Source: Eremophila alpestris peregrina (Eukaryota; Chordata; Aves; Passeriformes; Alaudidae). Taken from it: a DNA stretch of 64,000 nucleotides. Location: positions 375,478 to 439,477 of the forward strand of contig WMCF01000009.1 in NCBI GenBank assembly GCA_009792885.1, in the 5' to 3' direction. Below, one piece after another: positions 23,295 through 35,847 of the stretch (positions are counted from its first letter, which is position 1; the number at the start of each line of letters is the position of its first letter). A program made the position numbers and the translations under genes. The notes under the pieces are model-generated. The model searched no databases and was not told the DNA's origin. It saw nothing but the letters and a program-made list of their open reading frames with translations.

Positions 23295-26200
23295 TGCTTT
23301 TCTTTATTTTCCAATACAATGAAAGAAGAAATTGTGTTAACCAGACCAATGGAACTGTTGAAATTAGAAGGAAAATTATTTTCTCATTTGTCATTTCCAG
23401 TTCAGAAAATAGTCATTGTACTAAAAGGTAAAGCAATACAAATAATAAATAATAATGTTAATCATCTATTGAAAAGCTTATTGAATTTATTATACACATA
23501 CTTACTGAACAAATAGTAAATAATCAAAAGGATCCCTTTCTTTTTGATCCCAAAATTACTAAAGAAGTTATTATTAAAGAAAAATAAAGGTTCAAACTGC
23601 TGATATGAAGTGACATTTTTATACTGCTCTTAATAAATGCAAGAATGTTGTAATAAGCACATTTTTCCATGGTATCTTTCACAGACTCATTACCCTAAAG
23701 CTTTGCTGCTGTTGGAATGCTACTAGGTAGGTGGAATCTTAATTTTCTTATTATTGTCTTATTAGTTTGTTATTAGCTTATTATCTAATAATACTAAGCA
23801 AGTTATTTGGACCTTGAAAATGTATAAACTATGTTTTCGTGTTTTGACTTGGGGAAGTTTCTTTCAATGGCTTTATTAGGTGGGTATATCCCCCACCCCC
23901 TTCCACTCTGGAGCTATAAAAATACCTCATTCCACTGTAGAGACTGGTGGGTTTTTTATGAGGGGAATAGTGGTTGTGGTGTTATCCAAAAATTCAGATT
24001 TGGGAAGGTCCCACAGGCTCACTTAGGACAGTTCTCATCCTCATCCTTTCTACAGGTGAAGGTTTCATTTCTTGAGCTCCTCCTCTCCCTCTCATTTACT
24101 ATTCCCTGGGAAGGGACATCAGGCTTTTAAATGACAGTCTTCACCTCCTACAAGCCCAGAGAGAGTCCTGGCTCTGCAGGCTCAAGGGTCAGATCCAGTG
24201 GCTGCTTCCTGGTGTTGGGTTGAGTCTGGGGAAAGACCTCATGTGACCCCCCCCGAGCTAGTGCCATGACTTGCAAAGAGTTGGAGTCCAAAGAAAATGG
24301 AGTCAGTAAGGACTAAGCATCTTCACTGGCCTATTTCACCTACCAGAGGGTCACAGCTCTGTGGAAAGCTTTTTGTCCCTGTTTGGAAACATGTTTTTTA
24401 GGCTTCAGCCAAATCTGATCATCACAAGACAGTGGCTGCCCCTCAGCTGTAAGAAAGGGTCCAGAGTGGAAGTAACTGTGGTGATGCAAGTCACTTCTGC
24501 ACCTTGTCACCTCAGGTTTTGCTTGCAAACCACTATTGGCTTCTGTCTTCAAGACCATTGGAGTTCCTGACACACCACATCTGTTTCACCATGTCTAAAT
24601 GGAGAGAAAAAGTGCAATGCATGAAATAAAGCCCTGAAACCCCATGGGGACCTCTTCTGTAGGCGTGAATCTTATCCCTGCCCTGCTCCAGTGAACATGG
24701 GAGACCACACACCATTGTACAGAGAGGTGACAGACCTCACTGGCAGCAATCTGCCACTTAGGCATGACAGGAGCCTCAGAATGAGGCACACTGTGTGTGA
24801 GGAGTCAGCACCCATGTAAACAAATAAGAAAGGTGTCACAAGATGTAGCTGGTACTGGGGAACACAGAGTTTCCCCAGCTGTTTCCTCTCTGCACAGAAT
24901 ACCATGCCAGGTCCCTGCTCCTATGGTTTAAAGTCTTTAGGGAGTCAACCTCCAGCTGTGCTTGTCCAGGACAATGGAGCTCAGAGCACACAGATGAAGT
25001 CCTTTTGCAGCACTACAGGACAAAATATTTCAAAGTGTGACTTTTGGTGAAAATGAAATAGTGAAGACTTACCACCACAACTGAAACAGGGAGTGATGGT
25101 GAAAAGCAAAATGAAAAATAAAGAAATGTCTTATTCAGGTTTTCTTATTAGCAGAACTCTGTGGTAATGACCCTTGTGAAGGACTTACAGGGACTCTATG
25201 AAGTGCCTCAGCACCACTCCTTTTATGATGCAGTTTATGCAAAAAATATCTGTACCCTATGACAATAATAGCTGTAAAGAACAGCTGTGAGACCCACACC
25301 AGACAGCAGATCAGACAAATTGGCTTTGGAAGGAGTAATCAGAGTCCCTTAACTCAACATACCTTTCAGCAGTCTGAAAGAAGCATATAAACAAAACCTT
25401 AGCTTGGATATCAGTATACAGATTAGCTACAGGCATTTTCATTTTGCCATTGCATTATGCTTTAGGTATTCAGTCAAACATTTCTAAAAGGATTGCAACT
25501 CCTCCTTGTTTGAATTCAAATTCCTAGAAATTCAAACTGCTAATGCAGGGTAAACTCAATAAGCTTTGCAAATTGCTTAAAATTATACTATAAATATTAT
25601 TTAGACATATTTGTAGATTTATGCATGATAAGTCTATGAAAACAATAGCAAAACACTATTTTTATTCCTTCAAACATTTTTAATTTTCATCATGCAATTA
25701 CATTTTTTCATTTGAATTGAAACATAGAGATGTTAAAAGAAAGCATAATTTGGTTTGTTTGAAATTATTTCTCTGAGACTTGAAAGAAAGAAAAGTCAAA
25801 AAATGCATTAGAAGTCAGAGTTAGAAAGAAGTCAGAGAATGTATAACCTTTCAAGATTTTTAAAATGTAAGGCATAAATAATGTTTGTTTCTTGGTAAAT
25901 AGCAATCATATGCATAAAATGGGAATGAGCTGTAGAAAGAAATAAATCAGAGAAAGTCTATTCAACTGAAATCCTAGGAACTTTAATGTTGTGGAACACT
26001 GTTGGACTGCTTCAGTTTTGCAAGTGCTTTATCTCAGCTGAAAGGTGAAATTAGCAGCTTTCTCAAAACCCTGGGAAGCTATTGTGTCAATGCTACACAC
26101 TGGAGACCACTGTTTGATGCCAGTGCCACTAGTTTAGATGAGCACTGCAATCAGGAGTATAAGTGAGTTGGTGAATTGCGTTGCATGGAGCAGTGGAGCT

Positions 26201-26566
26201 GCTTACAGACAAAAGAGCTGAATGGGGTTTTATACATGTCTGTAAGAATATAATGAAGTCAAACATACTAAATATGCAGCTGAATTCAGCAATATTAAAG
26301 TAACCAACCTAGAAAAGAAGTTGGGGAGAGAGATAAGATGAGATGAGGGGAGGGCATCTGAATAAAAGAATTAGTTAATAAAAAAGAATTGTAAGTTCAG
26401 ACATGGCTGGACCACTCCCTGAAATATTAATACTGTGAGGAATGATGTATCCAACATGTCTCTCAGAAGCTACTGCTCATCATTTTCTGCACTTTAAGGG
26501 GTCACATAGTTTGTGTACTTTAATTTGAGGAGAACATTAGCTCATTTTACCCATAAATTTACCCAA
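23295..26566. other. Unique non-coding DNA
   Basis: No gene or transposon was recognised. Several opposing frames of 60-99 codons at 23.8-24.9 kb overlap on both strands and are not credible as genes. An eight-C run occurs at 24247-24254. Confidence 0.55.
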
Positions 26567-26568
26567 TT

Positions 26569-26636
<68 letters not shown>

Positions 26637-26822
26637 TTCTTTCTTTTCTTTCTTTTCTTTCTTTCTTTCTTTTCTTTCTCTCTTTCTCTCTTTCTTTTCT
26701 TTCTCTCTTTCTCTCTCTTTCTCTCTCTCTTTCTCTCTTTCTCTCTCTCTTTCTTTCTCTCTCTCTTTCTTTCTCTCTTTCTTGCTCCTTTTCTCCCTTC
26801 CTCCCTTCCTTCCTTCCTTCCT
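26567..26822. repeat. Long polypyrimidine microsatellite (CTTT/CT/CCTT)
   Basis: The tract is 217 uninterrupted pyrimidines (26567-26783), one G at 26784, then further CT-rich sequence ending in CCTT units. The left part is (CTTT)n, the middle mixes CTTTT and CTCTTT units, and the right is CCTT-type. A strand-asymmetric tract this long can form triplex (H-) DNA and stall polymerases. It creates two spurious frames: serine/phenylalanine/leucine-rich on plus (26513-26905) and lysine/arginine/glutamate-rich on minus (26537-26830). Confidence 0.97.
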
Positions 26823-26947
26823 GTCAGCAAAGCATCTTTAGAAAATGTATAATCTTGAACCAGTCTGTGGTCTTTGTTTCATTCATGTACTTATTCATAA
26901 AATAAGTACTACAGGTATTTTTTCTGTTTTTCATATAACCTATAACT

Positions 26948-27041
26948 TTTTTGTTCTGGTTTGTTTGGTTGGTTGGGGTTTGTATTTTCTTTTTTTTTGT
27001 TTGTTTGGGGTTTTTGTTTGTTTGTTTTTTGTTTGTTTTTA
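26948..27041. repeat. (TTTG)n-like GT-rich low-complexity tract
   Basis: Imperfect TTTG and TTGG units with a poly(T) insert. It begins about 125 bp after the polypyrimidine array and gives the phenylalanine/valine-rich spurious frame at 26845-27072. Confidence 0.85.
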
Positions 27042-28300
27042 TGGATGTAGAACATTCTGTGAAAAAAACTGAAAACTTCTGTATATTTACTCATGTGTCA
27101 AAGCATAGAAGTATCATATTCTAAAGATCATTACCAGAAATGATGAGAAATAAAACAATCTTTCTGTTATGTGATGAGGTTTATGAGAATATCCCTAGAC
27201 AATTCATTAGTTTTAAACTGACATGAAAATCAATTAATTTTAATAGGGAATAACAGATTATGTGTTTAATAATTCATCTAATTTCATGAGGCAAAGTGAA
27301 TTAGACAATGCAATGTAAATCTAATAGCAGTTGTAACCACATAATTTGACTGTTTGTCAAGAGCAAAGCATAGTGAAATGATCAAGAATTACACAGAGTG
27401 AAAAACATTAATTGTGTGTAAACTGACTGACAGTTTCTTGTAACCCTGAAAGCCTGTGAGTTCAGTGTAATTATTTCTATTAGATCTTTCCCTAAAATCA
27501 TTCTGTGTCGTTAATGATGTATTCATATTAAGCAGGCAAAGTAATAAATAATACGAAATAAGTTTTCCATGATTTTTTTCAATTCAGACATGCTATGCAA
27601 TTGACAAAGATTTTATAGACTGAAACTACGTGAAAATTGTTTTATAGTCTGCATTAATTAATCAATAATGGCCCTGAGAGCTGGCATTTGTGGCTGTTAA
27701 TGACCAGCTGAAAGAGTTGAGGACCTGATGTCGAGCAGGGGGCCCTTAACCCATGCGGTCAATTCATGCTGGAGAAATGCCCGACCCCCAGGTCACTGTT
27801 GCTGTTTATTGAAGCCATAATAATTGTTATGGTTATTTTTCCATGCACACAGAGCAGTCATGTGCTTTCCATCTGAATGGTATTTATTTCAGGTTAAGGA
27901 AAGAAACAAAATGGGAAAGAACAAACGTGAGGCCTTGACAAGCAAAATGGCCGCTCTGGGTGGCTGTGGGAGACAAATGGAGCGTGGGGCACCAGCAGGG
28001 AGATCATGGCCACCTCAGCTGGTGTGCCACAGGACATTTGATCATGTTGAAGCACAAATATTATAAAAAGAATTTGTCTTTTCATATGTTTGAAAATATA
28101 CATGTTGAAATACATGTTGCCATGGATACAGGTCTGCCTTTAGTGCAATAGTCTCTGTCACTTGGTAGTGACACTGTAGTAACCTATAGAATCAAGGAAC
28201 ATCACACCTCCTTAATAAGAGGAAAAAAATACAAAAAGCACTTCAGAAACACCCAAAATGCTTTTCTTTTTACAACAAATTGCAAAGGAATCAAGTCCAG
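27042..28300. other. Unique DNA containing a candidate regulatory block
   Basis: No gene was recognised. The segment 27.66-28.06 kb stands out for higher GC, scattered CpGs and clustered transcription-factor-like motifs, described as its own feature. The remainder is AT-rich with no repeats. Confidence 0.5.
27660..27960. promoter_or_regulatory. Candidate cis-regulatory element
   Basis: Within 300 bp there is a near-perfect 18-bp palindrome, CCATAATAATTGTTATGG (27815-27832, two mismatched pairs), holding SOX-type ATTGTT and homeodomain-type TAATTG cores. There is a plus-strand CTCF-like CGAGCAGGGGGCCC (27732-27745, 12 of 14 consensus positions). There is also a YY1-like AAAATGGCCGC (27944-27954) and several isolated CpGs in an otherwise CpG-poor region. 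The combination resembles vertebrate conserved non-coding elements. Conservation itself cannot be seen here, so the call is inference. Confidence 0.3.
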
Positions 28301-28412
28301 ATTGAATGGGACTTTGAGCAAACAGGTCTAGTGGAAGGTTTCCCTGCCTATGGCAGGAGAGTTGGAACCAGACAAGGTCCCTTCCAATTCAAGCCACTCT
28401 ATGATCCTATGA
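28301..28412 (+). mobile_element. CR1 LINE 3'-end fragment
   Basis: A clear match by eye to the last about 110 bp of CR1: TGGGACTTTGAGCAAACAGG, a GTCTAGTGGAAGGT block, CCTATGGCAGGAGAGTTGGA, an AAGGTCCCTTCCAA block and the terminal CACTCTATGATCCTATGA repeat. There is no coding part. The 5' truncation is extreme, which is common in avian CR1. Confidence 0.93.
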
Positions 28413-28683
28413 ATCAAAACTTTGTGGGTGATTTTTCTTGTTTATATTCTGAAGAAAAAGTCTTGTTAGAGTAATTTAAGCCAAAAAAATGTGGTTTGGC
28501 CTATAGTACATATGTTCCCATCCCTCCCTCCCTTACCAACAGCTGGGATTTTAGGCACACAGGCCAGCACGGGAGATGAAGAAGCTGACAGGACAGGGTG
28601 TGAAAATCCACCAGCCAGCTATGCAAAGGGATGGAAGATACTGATTCTCCACACATTTTACCAAAAGCAGAAAAAAACCTTAC

Positions 28684-28772
28684 CTTGCCTTTGAAGAACA
28701 AATAGCAGTTTTCACACATTGAACAGAAAGATGGAAGAAGAAGGTCCTGGACATCGTCCTGGAACTGCAGAT
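28684..28772 (-). other. Candidate minus-strand exon (best splice signals in window)
   Basis: On the minus strand the acceptor is a textbook pyrimidine tract (ATTTTCTCTCCTATCCAG) and the donor is CAAG|GTAAGG. The 89 bp between are open in two frames. One reads LQFQDDVQDLLLPSFCSM and continues through two further cysteines to FFKGK. I do not recognise a family. The flanking sequence adds nothing that looks coding. Internal length is ordinary for a vertebrate exon. It may belong to a minus-strand gene or non-coding RNA that spans the window, or be a pseudoexon. Confidence 0.22.
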
Positions 28773-31765
28773 CTGGATAGGAGAGAAAATTGTGGGCTTG
28801 AAAGGACTTCCTAGCAGTCCTAGTCACCATCTTTTGTGAGTCCTCTCCTCTAGATCCTCTTTTGTCATCCAAGCAACACTGCCTACTGCATGTGAAGGAG
28901 AGACATTTACACTGTAGTTGGCATTTGGAGACATACAGTCACAAAACCTTACTTTTGTATCTTTAATTAAGGTGAGGAAAGAAAACCTTAAGTTCCCAGC
29001 CTTCTGCTTGTTCCTTCAGATTTGGAGAAAGGAACAAAAGAGAAGCCTCCTTGGATGCACATGCCCCACAGTACGCTCTTTTTGGGGTCTCAACTTTGTC
29101 AGCTGCACAGGAGGAAGCACAACAGAAATGTCAAAATAGGACAGGAAAAACAGATATCACATAAAGCAAAGAGATCGTCATCAAACTGGATAATGCATCT
29201 GGCATACCTGCCTGTTTTTTACCCATCTGCTGAAGAGCCAAAAGGAACTGAGTGCTTCTGAACTTCATTCAAGGTTCATCAACATGTGTGTGCAGATTAG
29301 GTGTAGTTTCTTGCATGCTGCTTCTTTAAACAATCCACATAGGTGCAGTAAACCAAGCCTGGTCAGAGAATTTTCATGAGAGTTGCAATGAAATCTAAGT
29401 TTCACCAAAACTTTTGTATCTGGTTGTTAAAAAGTAGCTTGATATTCCTGGCACATGCATTACTTATAATATGTTTACTTAGCAACTGACGATTTTGGTT
29501 CAACGAAGTCCCTTCACTCTATGACCACAACCGTGAAGACTTTCAGATTTTGTAGGATCTTTAGCATAAAAAACCTGTTTTGATTAATCACACTTCTGTC
29601 ATCTTCTAGTCCTGATCCACTCCATGCCAGGAATAAAGGATCTTGGTTGATACAAAGAACAAATTTTCCATTTATATAACTAGGAATTCTGAGAGATTTC
29701 AATAAAACCCAGCATTGGCAAAAAATGCCACAGGAATACATCATATTAAAAAAGGTTTCTCTGTCTAATCACTCCTTCTGTTTTGGAAAATAAATGCTGT
29801 TTACTGATCTGTTGTGTAATACGGTGAGGTAACTAAAAATACAGACTATGCCTGGCACTGTCTCAGAAACAATTTTTCTTAGCTAGCTGAATGCACCTAA
29901 GCAATTTAATTGTTAAGTGCTTGGCATTTGCATGCTTAAAGTCTGCTTTCCCACATCTGTTAGTAAAACACAAATTTGCTAAAAATTTGCTAATATTTAG
30001 GCTGACAGTATTAAAAGCAGACATAGGAAATATGAAAAATAAAAATGGGAACTTTACATATCAAGAAGCCATAAATTCAAGCACAAATATTTTCATTAAA
30101 AAAGCCAAAAATTTGGTAATTAGTGTTATGATTCAATCCTCGCAGCTCTTACGCCTTTAATTGTTCTAAAACCTGGCACTAGAGTGCACACAGAAAATCT
30201 GAGCAAATTGTCTGAAAGTCCTTAAGGAATTTAAAACAAATGCTTAAATGAATCTCCCACTACTGGCATGCAACTAATGCCCAGTTGTATTCATAGTGAT
30301 GCGCCCAATTAAGTTTAGAAGAATTGCATGAGTTCAGTTTCAGAGGATTCCTATTGATTCTCCTAGTTAATAAACAGTTAAAGGATGAAGTGAGTTTTTA
30401 AAAAATATAAGTGCTTTAAAGGTGCTAGAGAGGAAAAGCATAGTACTAAGTGGTCATGTGGCTAGTGCCATTCATCTTGGTAGTGACTATCTGTCAAAAG
30501 TGGCAAGAGCCCTGTTAACAGCCATGACCTGTGCTGTAATGAAGGGAGAGTGCACAGCAAAGTGTCCATTATCAGGCAGTTGGGAGCAGTAAATTGGTGC
30601 AGTTTGCCTCAATCTTGCAGCCAGTTGAGATGTAAGATAGGTGGGGATCAGCAAGCAGCAATTTTATCCTATGATCATTTTTGTCAGATCGCATCAGAGT
30701 GGGAACTTACTCGGATTCATTATTTCAATTAAATAAGTTCCCTCATTAAATGACCACTGCCATGAACGTTTTCTGTGGTCCTGTATTTATAATTGCATAA
30801 ACACACCTGCTAATATTTGGACAGGGAGCAGTGATGGAAGAGCAGTAAGGTAAATGACACATTAAGATGATAGTCAGGTACAATCAAACAAATCTTGCAC
30901 CCTCTCAACGGGGCTAACAGCTTGTAATAAAATAGGCAACCTCTGTTACCTATACACTAACCTAAGGTGCTTACATCAAGTTCTAACTAGGAAAATTCAT
31001 TTCAGACTGTTTGCAAAACAACAAGACACTCAAGTAAAAATCCACCTCTGTTCAATCCCATGCAAATGAATTCATGCTATTACCACTTTCCTGGGGAATA
31101 AGCTCAGAACTCCAGGTGACACCCAATGTCTGCTGTGGGGTGCAGAATGATGAATTCTGGATGAACTCTTACTATCGGGCAGGGACCCTCCAGTAAACTA
31201 AACAAGCAAACAGAAGACAAATGCACTTGTCACCACCACTCATTCACTGCTTTGCAACAGCAAAAGCCTTTCAGATCAGCCCATCTGCTTTCCAGAAACA
31301 GGATGTATTTCCCTAATCACATGTTGTCCCCATTCATACCCCATAACCTAAATGAGGAATACTAAAACTTCTGTAATTCTGTAATTCCTGTAATTCTGTA
31401 CAGCACTTCATTATACATCTGTGCCAAATTCTTCCCCTATTGTGAGAGATGTGTGCTTTCCATGCCAGCTCCCAGCCACACAGGTAGTTTGGATGATGGG
31501 CAGAGAGGTAAAGCTCATGTCCAAGTAGCATTATATTGCAAATGATCACAGCTTTACCCCATTCCCCAAAGACCTCACACTATCACCTTCCACATGTGGG
31601 TCAGTGCTATAAAACTGAATAGTAAATGTGGGGGGTTTTTTCCCATAGGTGTATTAAATCAACAGATGGATGCCTTTTTCTCTCTCGTAGTCTATGTCAG
31701 TAGTGCAACATCCAACTCTAAAGGAAGGGCTCAGCTTCTGTCATATGTTAATAGAGACCAACAGC

Positions 31766-31781
31766 AAAAAAAAAAAAAAAA
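31766..31781. repeat. Poly(A) tract (16 A)
   Basis: A short homopolymer. No associated retroposon was recognised. Confidence 0.85.
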
Positions 31782-31910
31782 GGCTTTTACAACCTTTAAG
31801 AAGTTTCACTTTTACCTTGCCTACCTCAGCAGGTTTTTTAGTTGGATAAGGGACCAGGGAAAATGTGCCTCAACTCTCCTTTTGTTGACAGTTTTGTATT
31901 TTCATTTCAG

Positions 31911-31984
31911 TGCCAGAGGAAGATTTCAGAGCTGGAAACATATTTTGATGCTTTGAAGTCCTCACCAGCAAGGGAGCTGTGAGG
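31911..31984 (+). other. Possible terminal exon, plus strand
   Basis: The acceptor tract GTTTTGTATTTTCATTTCAG is followed by a 24-codon frame reading CQRKISELETYFDALK and ending soon after at a TGA. The peptide is helix-compatible and charged, but unrecognised. No upstream partner exon was found. A chance frame is the likelier explanation. Confidence 0.12.
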
Positions 31985-32320
31985 ACCAGCTACAAGGACG
32001 GGCAAGCTGCAGCCACCTGAGCTGGCAAATGCAGGGATGAGTTTGGGTAATGGTAACAAATAGAGATGATGGCAACAGATTGAAAATGTGCTGCTGAGAT
32101 AAAGTAGACGTTGAGGTATATTGTAGAATGTGGATCTCTCCCGTAACCCTAAAATATCTCCTCCACAGTACTCTGGGCACAAGTTAAAAAGACTGCTGAG
32201 AGCCCTAAAACAATTAGGGTATATGTAGTAATGAATTCAGAAGAGGTTTAATAATATTAACAGTTGTCTGGATATTTTGATAGATTTTAGAATGTCTGAT
32301 AGGAACAGGGTCTGTTTATC

Positions 32321-32370
32321 NNNNNNNNNNNNNNNNNNNNNNNNNNNNNNNNNNNNNNNNNNNNNNNNNN
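32321..32370. other. Assembly gap (50 N)
   Basis: Exactly 50 unknown bases, probably a fixed-size or estimated scaffold gap. It is followed directly by 24 A-rich bases (13 A, G, 10 A), which suggests that the assembler or polymerase failed at a homopolymer. Sequence of unknown length and content may be missing. Confidence 0.98.
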
Positions 32371-32394
32371 AAAAAAAAAAAAAGAAAAAAAAAA
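32371..32394. repeat. Poly(A) tract at gap edge
   Basis: Thirteen A, one G, ten A immediately after the run of N. The true length is unknown because the left side lies in the gap. Confidence 0.9.
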
Positions 32395-35228
32395 CTCCAA
32401 TAAAACAAGGATAGTCAGTGACACCCCTAAATAATCCCAGGGTACAATACAGGTTCAACCAGGTAACAAAAGGATGAAAGAAATAGACTGAAACGCAGAT
32501 CTACTCTATCCAAAAGTAGGGTGAAAATTAATTTCCTTTCACATATTAGCACAAGCATAACTATGCAGTGAACTCATGTTGATGATGGGATCCCCACCTA
32601 CAGGTGTGCTAAGATTGCTGCTTCATTTTTACTTTGCTGCAAAGCTGTTGGCATTTCTTATTCAACATACATGTGCTAATTATCTGGGCTACCCAAGCAA
32701 TAACCAGGATTTTGATGTCATAAGTATTTGGGTTGTATAAGGCCTGCAGAAGAGGAGATTTTGCTTGTAAAGTGGGGCTGGTTCTCACAGGTTGCAGTGT
32801 ACCACCAGAACCATGGAGCTAGAGGCACAACGCTGAAACACAAGTGATGAAATCAGCACTGTTCATATAGCAGGTAAAAATTCATTTTGGAGGGGCTGGA
32901 ACCATCTGTTACTACCTGTATAATGGCACTTCTTACAACTTGGCAGCTAAAACCAGGCTGTAAAGGGGGAGTAGAAGCTGCAACTTTCTCTCTCTGTCTT
33001 TGCAGGGTGGTGGGAAGTGAAGGGAAATAAAATTGTCCACATTAGTTGATACACAGGCAAAACTGTAATTTTGGAGGGGGGGATTGTTTACCTTAAAAGC
33101 TGTGTAAATCAGCTTGAAACTGAATTAAACAGGTGGCTGACCACCTGTACATAATGATTAACTGTGCTTACACAATAATTTATGTGAAAATACTGTCAAA
33201 CCCAGATAACATCACATCTGCTACTACCGTACTATTGTGCAGAGTGTTTGTATTTATTATTTCTTTGAAAAAACACTTAGGTGTTGCTGACCTTTCTTCC
33301 CTGTGTTTTGCACTGAGGTAAAGTATTTGCATTGGAAAGCTTAGAATTCTTCCTACTGTTAAAAATTTTGAGGTATTATATTTGTGCATATTTTGCCATT
33401 TGAACAAAAATTCTGTAATTTTAAGTACTGAAAAGTACCTGAAATAGTCTAATAAACCATTACATTTTTAGCATTAAAATTGTTATTGAACACCTTACTA
33501 TTTACAAGGTATTTAAAATTGTTGCTCTGCATATATTTAGACATGATGGAGTTTTCTTTACCTTTGAGAATATTATAAACAAAATGCTTAGGTCTTTATT
33601 CAAATTCTAATTTATGCAAGTAGAATCATATTCTTGCCAGACACTGTCTTAAGTAAAGAGTACTTTTAGGTCTGTGAATTTGCACTGTCAGAAGCAAAAT
33701 CAAAATGTGACTTCATGGCATGTGTTGTCTTTGAAGGAAGTTAAATCTGCATATTCAAGTAGAGTGTTAACCCAACACTGGTGAATTTTGGCTGGTGTGA
33801 TCACCACACCGTTCACCCATCCAACCACTCAAGTGAAAGGCTATGAAAGAGCTCCAGAATCCATGCAGGTTTACAGAGAAGATGAAATTCATATTGGTTT
33901 ATTATACATAGAGCTGAAGACAAATGATTTAGAACTCGTTTCACAAATTTTTAATTCAGCCCTCTTTTGAAAGGGCTTCAGGTTTCCTCAGTGAGATGTG
34001 GCAGTTCCCAGCTTATTGTCACTTCAGCCATTCACTGGCAGTGTCCAATTGTATCCAACCCCTATCACAGTGGGAGAATTCGAGTTTTGGGACTTTATTA
34101 CATAGAACACTTGGGTTCCTGCACAAGTGAGGGTATTATAAAGTGCTTGGGAATGGAAAATCAGATTCAATGGATTAGGAAAAATAGTAACAACCATACA
34201 TTTTTAAAATATTGTTAATATTATTCCAATTATATCACAGCAGCATGTTCAATTCATTGTACATTTACATGTCTGAAGGAAATCAATCGAAGAGTTTTCA
34301 ATTTCTTCATTAGTTATCTTAAATTCAAACCCTGAAGGTACATATAAAACTGCTTTTTGCTTATTTCATGTCTTCATTGTAAAAAAAAATCTACAATTGC
34401 AGCTACATTTCTTTTCCTAGAAAAATACAAAAAAGAGTAATAAATTTATTCTGCAATACCATAAAAATTATTTCATTTTCCTAAATTAGTCCTAGTAACT
34501 AATATTACAATGTCAACAGGCAGATTGTTACCTGCCTGTTTCTCTAGAGAGACCTCTCAGGGCAACAACAAAAGGAATCTTAAGGTTTATGAGAATGCTG
34601 CTTGTAAACTCTAAGTTATCAGAACAGGTCCAGGGTTGACACCAGCATCCACGAAAAGAGGACACAAATGTACCACTTCATCAGGAGCAATACACTTCTC
34701 GTAGAGTTGCCTGTGTGCCACTGTGCCTGTCCTGTTATCCACAGCTCCTGCTTCTGTGTGTCTGGTTCTCTGCATTCACAGTAGAACAAATAGCATAACT
34801 ATCAGTTAGGAGAGCTTCAAACACCAATTGCAGTGGCAACATTTCTAGTACGATTAAAATTCTAGCCTAACTCACATTTGATTTGGGGAGTCACTACTTC
34901 TTAACAGGATAAATGGAAGAATCCATTGAAAAAACACATAACATGTATTTTCTGTCTCCAGCTGAGTCTATATAGTCAGTTGGCCTCTGGACCCTTGGAT
35001 TTTATATCTATCCCATCACTTTCCAAGCTATAATTCACTCCTTGTCTTTCAGCACTATGCTAACATGAACAGGCTTTTTTTACCACACAAAATCCTCTGA
35101 CAAATACATTTGATGACTCATAATTGTTCTGCTTTGTTTCTTGCAGGGATGCCAAGAGCATTATGTCCGTTGCACAGGAGCTGGCTGAATTTATTAACAC
35201 TTACCATTAATATTAACCATATCCTTTC

Positions 35229-35241
35229 TTTTTTTTTTTTT
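35229..35241. repeat. Poly(T) tract (13 T)
   Basis: A short homopolymer preceded by a CTTTC pyrimidine patch. Confidence 0.8.
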
Positions 35242-35830
35242 AATCACCACCACCACTGTGGAGGATTTCTTTTCAATAACAATATAAAACAGATATAAAT
35301 CTAAAATAATCCACTCAAACAAATGTTCAGAAAAAGGCTAGAGGGAGAGGCCTGTCATCCTTAATAAAGCACTGGTTTGAAAGCCATGTTTGCCCAAAGT
35401 CACAGCTCTGCCCCTTCTCTTTTTGGATGCCTCCACCTGTTCAAATTTTGGAGTGAAGATTCCATGAACGTGGATTGTAGGTTGAGTCTCTTCTGAGGTA
35501 ATTTCATTTTTGTAATACAAAAGGTAGAAAAGGTCCTGCTATCCTGGCATTCCATTTTAGTTTCTAATTAATACACATTGCATGAATTTTGCTTTCCCCT
35601 CATTTAAAGAAGAGGTTAATGTCTGGAGCACCCAGCATACATATCACACTTATGCCGTGTTCTCCAATAGAGATCCCCCTTTTCTCTTGAAACTGGCATG
35701 GCAAATCATTAATGGGCTGCAACACCAAAAAGTGCAGCGAAAAAATGTGCTGGTAGTGTAGCAGCTCTGCTTGGACTGAAAAGTATTTCCTTAATTTAAA
35801 TCTCCCCAACTTTAGCACACTACCCTTCAT

Positions 35831-35847
35831 AAAAAAAAAAAAAAAAA
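35831..35847. repeat. Poly(A) tract (17 A)
   Basis: A short homopolymer. No retroposon body was recognised on either side. Confidence 0.85.

Larger units (their letters stand above)
28413..32320. other. Unique non-coding DNA up to the assembly gap
   Basis: No gene was recognised apart from the candidate exons listed separately. A short tandem array of TAATTCTG-type units lies at about 31368-31400. The 123-codon minus frame at 28501-28872 contains the candidate exon at 28684-28772. Confidence 0.5.

Noticed and set aside
26513..26905. 130-codon serine/phenylalanine-rich frame and its 97-codon minus-strand counterpart
   Set aside because: Both are translations of the polypyrimidine microsatellite.
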